From contig NC_073305.1 of NCBI RefSeq assembly GCF_027595985.1, forward strand, positions 85,926,626 to 85,990,625: a DNA stretch of 64,000 nt, given 5' to 3'. The DNA comes from Sorex araneus (Eukaryota; Chordata; Mammalia; Eulipotyphla; Soricidae). The translations under genes and the position numbers were made by a program. Shown in pieces: positions 57,900 through 64,000 of this stretch; within the stretch, counting starts at the first letter, position 1; every line of letters starts with the position of its first letter. The notes beneath the pieces were generated by a model. That model saw only the letters and a list, made by a program, of their open reading frames with translations. It ran no database searches and had not been told where the DNA came from.

Positions 57900-58440
57900 C
57901 CTTGGTGTCAGTTACAGAGAAACCCACTGCTGCTTCTTTCTTGACCTGATTTTACTGCTGTAGTAAAGCACCATGAGGTCTAATGCTAGTCACCAATGTG
58001 TGTAATTGCTAAATGATTTCTGATAGAATCAAGGAATTATTTTTAACTTGGAGCAAAGTAACTCTCATTTCCCGCAGAAAAACTACGTTATATTTTCTCC
58101 TTGTTTTTCAAAAATTCCTTTTCATCCTCTTTGTGTCTCTTTATATCTGTGTTTTCCTTCCTTTCTTCCCTTCTTCTCTCCTTTCTCCCTTCTTTTCCTG
58201 TTTTCAGCTTTCACCTGTATTTTTAATGGGGTCTTTGAGTTTCTTTTGCATTCATTAGGCCTCACTTAATCTGCTGTCAAAAGCCTGGGAGAGGTACCTA
58301 ATTGAATCACACTGATACAAAACATATGTGAGAGAAGCTGAGCATTTCTCCCTCCGGTTAGAGAGAGAATTAGGTAAGGCTGTTCTTCATATCAATAGTT
58401 GAACAGTTTAAGAAACAGCATCAGATTGCTGACACTTGGC
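57900..58440. other. Repeat-free block, weak candidate conserved non-coding element
   Basis: Contains CATTAGGCCTCACTTAATC, CTAATTGAATCACAC and GAGAATTAGG: several homeodomain-like TAAT cores in about 150 bp. Suggestive composition only. Confidence 0.3.
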
Positions 58441-58451
58441 ATTTCTTTAAG

Positions 58452-58625
58452 GGAGTAGTTCTTAGACCCATTGCTCAATAGAAGCACGTGAAATACTTTA
58501 AAAACTGTTAATGCAAGTGCTTGCCCTCGCTAAAAATTCAGATTCAATTGTTCCTGACAACAACTGGAAACGAGTATTTAAAAAAAAAAAATCAAACTGC
58601 TTTAAGTCACTGGTCCCTAAATTTT
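58452..58625 (+). mobile_element. Possible hAT (MER5/Charlie-like) DNA transposon relic
   Basis: AGTAGTTCTTAGACCCATTG, GAAGCACGTGAAATACTTTAA, AAAAATTCAGATTCAATTG and ACTGGTCCCTAAATTTTC follow the order of MER5-like non-autonomous elements. Heavily decayed. Confidence 0.5.
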
Positions 58626-58713
58626 CTTTATTAGTATCTTACTCACCTACAGTACAGAGCGGAACCATGAGCTACTCCAGAAGCTCAGAGAGGGTCACTG
58701 TCAGAATCGTTTA

Positions 58714-58892
58714 GAAAGATGGTTCTCAAAGTATGATTCCCTGGATCAAAAGCATCAGCATTTGTTTTTTTGGACCTGTAAGAAATATAAATTCTTGGAC
58801 GTACTCCAGAACTCTGGAGATGGAGTTGAGCAATTCATATTTGAATACTTGGAGAGATTTTTAAGTATTCTCTCAAATTTGAGAACCACTTT
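58714..58892 (-). mobile_element. MER5A-like hAT non-autonomous DNA transposon
   Basis: Terminal inverted repeats GGTTCTCAAAG (58721) and TTTGAGAACCACT (58879-58891). Inside are GATTCCCTGGATCAAAAGC, ATCAGCATTTG, AGAAATATAAATTCTTGGAC and CAGAACTCTGGAGATGGAG, the reversed MER5A interior order. About 175 bp, close to the usual 189. Confidence 0.85.
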
Positions 58893-59080
58893 GTGGGAAC
58901 CTCATTATGCAAAGTGTAATCCAATCTTAGCATCAAGTTGGAGCCTGTTACAACTATGAAAGGTCTCATCTTTTCGAATGGCAAAATGAGAACCAATGTT
59001 CCTATAAGACCATGGTGACTTTTCTGCACATGAAGTTGGAGAAGAAAAATGGTAGAAGAGGAAATGTGTGAGTATTTCTT

Positions 59081-59230
59081 GTTTGTTTGAGGGATACACC
59101 CTGCAGTATTCCTGGCTCAGGGTCAGCAAAACTCCTGGTAGGACTGGGGGGAATCATATGGAGTGTTGATGGAACCTGGATCGGCAGCTTGCTGTCAAGT
59201 ACCCTGTCTGCTGTTTGCTGCTCCCGCCCA
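59081..59230 (-). mobile_element. Diverged type-1 SINE
   Basis: GTATTCCTGGCTCAGGGTCAG, CATATGGAGTGTTGATGGAAC, CTGGATCGGCAGC and TTTGCTGCTCCCGCCC. Confidence 0.8.
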
Positions 59231-60249
59231 AGAAATGTCTATTTTTTTTTAAATGTCTACCAAGCTTACTTCCTTTTCAAGAAATGTTCCTGAAAGCAAC
59301 TGGCTGTTGTGACAGATCACTTTCGCAATCTGTGACAAAGCCCAATCTAAACTGATTCCTTGCTCAATTTAGTGTCATCAGTGACACAGGGAACTGTGTG
59401 TGACACGACACTCAGGGCCTGGCAATGACAGGGATCGCTGCCTCCATCAGGGCTTCTTGTTTGAACAAAGCCACTCTGAACGTGTCAGTGCCCAGCAGAG
59501 AAGAGGGAGGAGAGAGTGGAGACTCGCCTGGGAGGCATTCAGGGTCCTGGCCTGGAAGTGGTATGTAGCATTACTCCCACATTCCTTTGGTCAGCATTCA
59601 GCCACATAGTTCTGCCTGAATGTAAGGGGAAGCTGCGAAATACAATCCCAGCCAGTGCAGCTGCTACCCACAGCAGTGCTTTCCTAAGTTCGGAAACATG
59701 ACTCTTCAGCAAATAATTATCAGCCTTTGCCACATTATGCATTCTAAAATTGACCACATAGGAAGCGAGGTGGCAGTGATTCCACTGCCTGATGCCCAAA
59801 ATTACTCTAGAGGATAATGCCCTGCTCCTTACAATTCCCTGTTGAACTTTTAATGTGTCTTACAGATACCCTATCTTTAAATCTTCTCAGAATTGAAGTG
59901 CTTTTTTATCATAAAGGTTCAGATAAAGTCTGAGTGTAGGCAGAGAACATTTAGGGTAGAGCAAAATATGAAAAGAAGGCTTCATAGTCCAGTTATGTTA
60001 GTTGAAATTAATGTTTAGGAAGCACATTCCATGTTTATTATCATTTCTTGTCATTAGTTTATTAACTTGGCTGTCTTGTCTATATTTATCAACCTCCCAA
60101 AGAGCTAAATGTACTTTTTTGGGGTCACAAAGCTGGTAGATTGAAGGCTTTCATCTTCAGCTTTTTTTTGCATCTTTGTCGTAAAAACATGACATATTTA
60201 TATGTTTGCCATCATCCTGACTCCTGAAGGTTCACCCTGTGTAAAACCC
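59231..60249. other. Non-coding sequence
   Basis: 59380-59760 is richer in G+C than the surroundings with no repeat; 59800-60240 is AT-rich. No family recognised. Confidence 0.4.
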
Positions 60250-60535
60250 TCTCCCAGCAGGTGGGGGTTGGCAGGATTTGTGACTTACTCAAGTCAGTAG
60301 AACACTGCAAAGAGGACAGGATATTATTCCCATGGTTAAATTATGGGACAGAGTCTATCTTGCTGGCCACTATGGCTGATTTTGAAGAAGCAAGCTGCCA
60401 CCATCCCCTAGATGCAAAGAAGCCAATTCTGCTAATAGCTTCAGGGAAGTTGGAAGTCGATCTCCACTTAAACCCCTGCAAGCCTCTTGGCCTGAATAAC
60501 ATCTCTACCGCAGCCCTGTAAGTCTAAGCAGAAAG
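60250..60535 (+). mobile_element. Ancient mammalian repeat, family unresolved
   Basis: GGCCACTATGGCTGATTTTGAAGAAG, CCTGAATAACATCTC and CCCTGTAAGTCTAAGCAGA resemble a widespread old repeat ('gccattgctggctttgaagatgg...cctgaatgagctt...tgagaccctaagcagag'). The 86-codon open frame across it is not a gene. Confidence 0.5.
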
Positions 60536-60649
60536 AGAGAGCTAAAGTGTGTTGGATCCCTGATGCACAAGGAGCATGAGATGCTAAATGCGTTACTTTA
60601 TGCTAAGATGCTAAATTTAGGATTTTTAGCATTCAACTGCTTTGGGTTG

Positions 60650-61560
60650 TTGTAAAAAACTTCTGCCAGGGGGTGACCTGGAGAAGCCCTGGCAGCTCTC
60701 CCTGTAGGCTGCCCCCTGTAGGCCGCCCCCGGGTTTGGGGGATCTGTCACGGGCTGCTTGCCCAAACGGAGCCCCACAAGCCATGTGGCAGACGGAGGAG
60801 GAAACGAGGGCAAAGCCGGTTGATTGATCAGATGCCATTTATTCCATTCTCTCCACGCGCCTGTTCCAGTCTCTCTGAGCTCCCCATTACTCCTCTCTCC
60901 TCTCTCTCCCCCAACACTCTTCCTTCCTAGCTCCTCACTCCTCCATCCCCGCTCTCTGGATTCTCCCCCTCTTCACTAGGCTCTCCCTACTTGTCTCTCT
61001 GGTCTCTCTCCAACTTGCCCTCTGGGCTACACACTACACACAGTCTGGTGACAAAATCAACACAAGAAAGCCCTTCCTGAGGGCCCATCAGGTTCAAAGG
61101 AAATACCACCTAGGGGCATTCCAAAGTCCTTCCCGAGGGCCCACAGGCAAAATACCTCTTAAGGTGTTTTTCTCTTTTCCTCAGTCCAAAAACTGCATCA
61201 ACATCTTAATGCTAGTTATTTTGTATGGACACAGTAAGAGATACTTTGAGGCTTGTAGGGCAGCTCTCCTGGCAACATCTTGCCACAAACTCAGACTACA
61301 GTGCTCAGGCCTGATTAATCATTCCTAACCGTAGCAGGGTCCGAATCTAGTTATTACTTTTTTTTTTGGATCATGACAGCATTTGTCCATGACCAAGCTC
61401 TTAATTTATAGTTAAGCATCAGGCACTTCGGCCAGGCTCATCTCGATGCCAGGGTAGCACATAACTCACCACTTGCCCTGGGTCCATCCCATCCCTCGTC
61501 GGGACCCTGCTTTTGGGGGTACTAGGAAGTAAGGGCAGTTGAGGCTTAGGTCAAGAGAAC
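60650..61560 (-). mobile_element. Possible solo LTR or other LTR-like retroelement block
   Basis: Compositionally distinct block. On the minus strand it has a TATAAAT box (61404-61410), long purine-rich stretches, and AATAAA (60838-60843) followed by a GC-rich U5-like end; the plus strand shows CCCTGTAGGCTGCC/CCCTGTAGGCCGCC in tandem. No gag, pro or pol frame. Boundaries, TG...CA ends and TSD are not resolved, and the TATA-to-AATAAA distance (about 570 bp) is long. It may instead be unique sequence. Confidence 0.4.
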
Positions 61561-61867
61561 AGATGCCCAGAAGGAAAATATCATGTAGAGTCAAATGACT
61601 CCCAGGTTACAAAGCATAACATTTGCTACAGTCTTCCTGTGCCCATACAAAGGACATGGCTCTGAATAAACTATGCAAAGGACTCAAGGAGAAAAGAAAA
61701 ACAATATGTACAAGTCAACAGAATACAAAGAAAGAAGTTACAAATAAATACAGAGGAATGGGAGCACTGTTAGGTGAGTAACCCAATAAACCTAAACTTC
61801 CTGAGGCTATGTTATCCTACAGGTTGTTTCTTTTGTTTTGTTGAACTTACAGTGGGCATGTGTGTCT

Positions 61868-62030
61868 TTGGGGGAAGGTGCAAACACAGTGGTGCTCAGG
61901 GCTTTTTCCTGGCTCAGCATTCAGGGATCATTCCTGGCAGAGCTTGGAGGACCTTATGGGGTGGGGAGGATAGAACTCAGGTTGGCCATGTGCAAGGCAA
62001 GTGCACTGCCCACTGTACTATCTGGTCCCA
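61868..62030 (-). mobile_element. Type-1 SINE
   Basis: CAGTGGTGCTCAGGGCTTTTTC, AGGGATCATTCCTGGCAGAG, GGATAGAACTCAGGTTGGCC, TGTACTATCTGGTCCC. Confidence 0.9.
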
Positions 62031-62035
62031 TTCAT

Positions 62036-62217
62036 TTTTTTTTGTTTGTTTGTTTGCTTTTGGGAGTGCATTTGATAGTGTGTAGGGGTTACTCCTGGCT
62101 TTGTACTGAAGGATCCCGTCTGGCAGGCTCTGGGATCATATGGTGTGACAAGGATTGAACCTGGGTCTACTGCAGGCAAGACAAGCACTCTACTCACTGT
62201 ATTATCGCTCCCATCCC
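62036..62217 (-). mobile_element. Type-1 SINE adjoining the previous one
   Basis: (TTTG)n tail, GTGTAGGGGTTACTCCTGGC, GGGATCATATGGTGTGAC, GGATTGAACCTGGGTC, TGTATTATCGCTCCC. Its tail follows the head of the upstream copy by a few bases. Confidence 0.9.
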
Positions 62218-63001
62218 CAGGCTTGGCTTTTTGATGGCCCAATTAACTTTTATTTGGCAGCACTTCTTCACAGATTTCATATGTACAGTTGTATTTTATG
62301 TATTATTTATGAGATAAAAATTATAACTTGGAATTTCCAGTTACCATCATGTAGTAAGTCAGGCAGTGACTATTTCATGGACAAGAGGAAAAGATGATCT
62401 GGCATCTTTTGTTGCAACTTCTTGGTTTAAACTTTCAACGGGCATCAAAATTACTAAAAAAAAAATGTAATATCTTCTGGGCAGTATGATCTGACTTCTT
62501 GGTACTGCTGTCGGGTTCATCCTGTCCTCTTAACAGAAATGTTCTCCCACTTATAGCAACTAACGTAGCAGCTGCATTTTCTTATTTATAAAATATTATG
62601 TTATATTATACCTATATGGTTTTACCTTATTTTAAAAACTTTGTTGGATTCATTTTGACTGGATAAGTGAAGCCTAGGGAATTTGGTCACATCGTCAGCA
62701 ACATTCCCTGTCCATGCTGGAGGCTGTGAAGAAACTCAGGAGGAAAGTCAGGATCCTGGAGAACAGGGCAAGGAAGATAAAGAAGGAAAGTGTAGGGCAC
62801 CAGCTGGGATCTGAGAGAAGGGGGAGCTACTCTAACCCCAGGCTCTCCTCCAAAACCCTTGGGATACTGTGCTACATCAGGAGTAAAATGAGAAGGATGA
62901 GTAATTATGTTATTAAAATAAGTTATGCACTTTTAAAATCAGGAACATATTATTTTATTTTTTGGCCAGCAATTAGCTAATAGCTAAAGTACTGACATGC
63001 T
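62218..63001. other. Non-coding sequence, nothing recognised
   Basis: No repeat or coding signature seen. Confidence 0.4.
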
Positions 63002-63014
63002 ACACACACACACG

Positions 63015-63052
<38 letters not shown>
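63002..63052. repeat. (CA)n(TA)n compound microsatellite
   Basis: Six CA-type units, then about 14 TA units and CATATAC. Confidence 0.95.
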
Positions 63053-63091
63053 CAAACACTTAGACATTTTACATTTTAAATGATCTATTTG

Positions 63092-63268
63092 GGTACTTGA
63101 GATATCATGAAAAAGGTAAGGCACTTTGCCTTGCATACAACTGACAGTTTCATCCCTAGCACCACACATGCCCTCTCCCCACCCCCAGGCTAGCACCATT
63201 AGGCTCACAGCTCAGAGCTAGGAGTATGCCCAGAGTACAGTCTGGTGTCGCCTCCCCCAAAACGAAAA
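63092..63268 (+). mobile_element. Diverged type-1 SINE
   Basis: AAGGCACTTTGCCTTGCATAC, CAGTTTCATCCCTAGCACC (box B), GAGCTAGGAGTATGCCCAGAG, TGTCGCCTCCCCC and A-rich end. Confidence 0.82.
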
Positions 63269-63317
63269 ACAAATTAACATAAAATCTCATTGCTTTGTTC
63301 AGAGTTTTCATGAGGGT

Positions 63318-63450
63318 TTGGGGAAAGAGTACAGGAATTGAGGTATATGCCTTGCATGCTGTGATTCCAGCATCATATGGTCCCCTAAGCATCTCTAGGT
63401 ACAGCTATAAAAACTTCCTGAGCACCCCAGGTCTGGCTACTCCCCAGCAG
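63318..63450 (+). mobile_element. Diverged type-1 SINE
   Basis: GGGGAAAGAGTACAGGAATTG, TATGCCTTGCATGCTGTGATTCC, CATATGGTCCCCTAAGC, TTCCTGAGCACCCC. Box B is partly deleted. Confidence 0.75.
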
Positions 63451-63740
63451 TGGAAGGTCTGAGGAACAAGGAAGTCTTGAGTCCGAGTGTTGATTGCCGG
63501 CTCAGTGGGATGAGAATCACTGGGAGTGGCCTTTGGGTTCTCTGAGAACCACTTGGAAGGCATCCTGCTTCAAAAAACATTCCTATGATGGAATTTCCTT
63601 AGAGATCTATGTCAACATACTAAAAGGTAAAAATATTTTTGTACTTGGACATTAAAAGTAAATTTATTTTGTTATAGGTATTCTAAGGTTAATTAATAAG
63701 ATACTATCTGGGTCAGGATTGGCATTACTATTAAGATCAG

Positions 63741-63987
63741 GGGAATGGAGCAATAGCACAGCAGGCTGAGCATTTGCCTTGCATGCAGCCGACTGGGGTT
63801 TGATTCCTCCTTCCCTCTCGGAGAGCCCGGCATGCTCTGAGAGTATCCTGCTCGTACAGTAGAACCTGGCAAGCTATCCATGGCATATTTAATATGCCCA
63901 AAACAGTAACTACAAATCTCACAATGGAGACGTTACTGGTGCCCGCTCGAGCAAATTGATGAACAACAGGATGACAGTGCTAAAATG
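63741..63987 (+). mobile_element. Type-2 SINE with 13-bp TSD at the window edge
   Basis: GGGAATGGAGCAATAGCACAGC head, box B GGTTTGATTCC, CTCTCGGAGAGCCCGGC, GGCATATTTAATATGCCC, GCCCGCTCGAGCAAATTG, tail GATGACAGTGC. TSD CTATTAAGATCAG at 63728-63740 and 63988-64000; the duplication may continue beyond the window. Confidence 0.95.
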
Positions 63988-64000
63988 CTATTAAGATCAG

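Noticed and set aside
60261..60521. 86-codon open frame that looked like a small gene
   Set aside because: Lies over an ancient dispersed repeat pattern; no splice or family support.

Overview
This window is non-coding mammalian nuclear DNA. It is AT-rich and packed with retroposons, and I find no exon of a functional protein-coding gene. No open reading frame is longer than about 190 codons, and every protein-like stretch is a repeat product or part of a pseudogene. The source is most likely a shrew (Soricidae, Sorex-like). More than 30 copies of a tRNA-derived SINE share a box A (TAGCACAGCGG), a box B (GGTTCGATCC) and the body word GCCAGGAGTAATTCCTGAG, which I recall as the Sorex SINE. That recall could not be checked here. 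MIR, MER5-type hAT and ancient L1 relics confirm a placental mammal.

Layout. 0-6.6 kb: mixed SINEs, an old L1 3' end, a long composite SINE-like element, and a 208-nt homopyrimidine (CTT) tract between two inverted copies of one 150-bp segment. 6.6-8.4 kb: a repeat-free, comparatively GC-rich island, a candidate conserved non-coding element. 8.4-16.1 kb: clustered SINEs and a 5'-truncated L1 with a perfect 15-bp target-site duplication (TSD). 16.1-26.2 kb: mostly unannotatable sequence with a LINE 3' end, one young SINE and MIR scraps. 26.2-36.2 kb: SINEs, L1 and LINE ends, MIRs and several hairpin-forming palindromes. 39.3-42.3 kb: an HSPA8 (Hsc70) processed pseudogene with TSDs, interrupted by two later insertions. 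42.5-46.2 kb: L1 fragments, including one ending in a 214-nt homopurine tract and one with a strong G-quadruplex motif. 49.06-52.01 kb: the largest L1, internally deleted, with a mutated reverse-transcriptase motif and a possible 3' transduction. 52.2-64 kb: young SINEs with perfect TSDs, an L1 end, two neighbouring hAT relics, a possible LTR-like block, and a type-2 SINE whose second TSD copy ends on the last base.

How it fits together. L1 is the likely source of enzyme for most insertions: poly(A) SINEs, L1 copies and the HSPA8 copy mostly have 12-17 bp TSDs starting at TT|AAAA-like sites. A second SINE class shares the tRNA head but ends in short tandem repeats such as (GTGACA)n instead of poly(A). 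A third, longer class shares only the tail. This modular relationship is the most interesting biology in the window. No CRISPR, operon or defence-like system is present.
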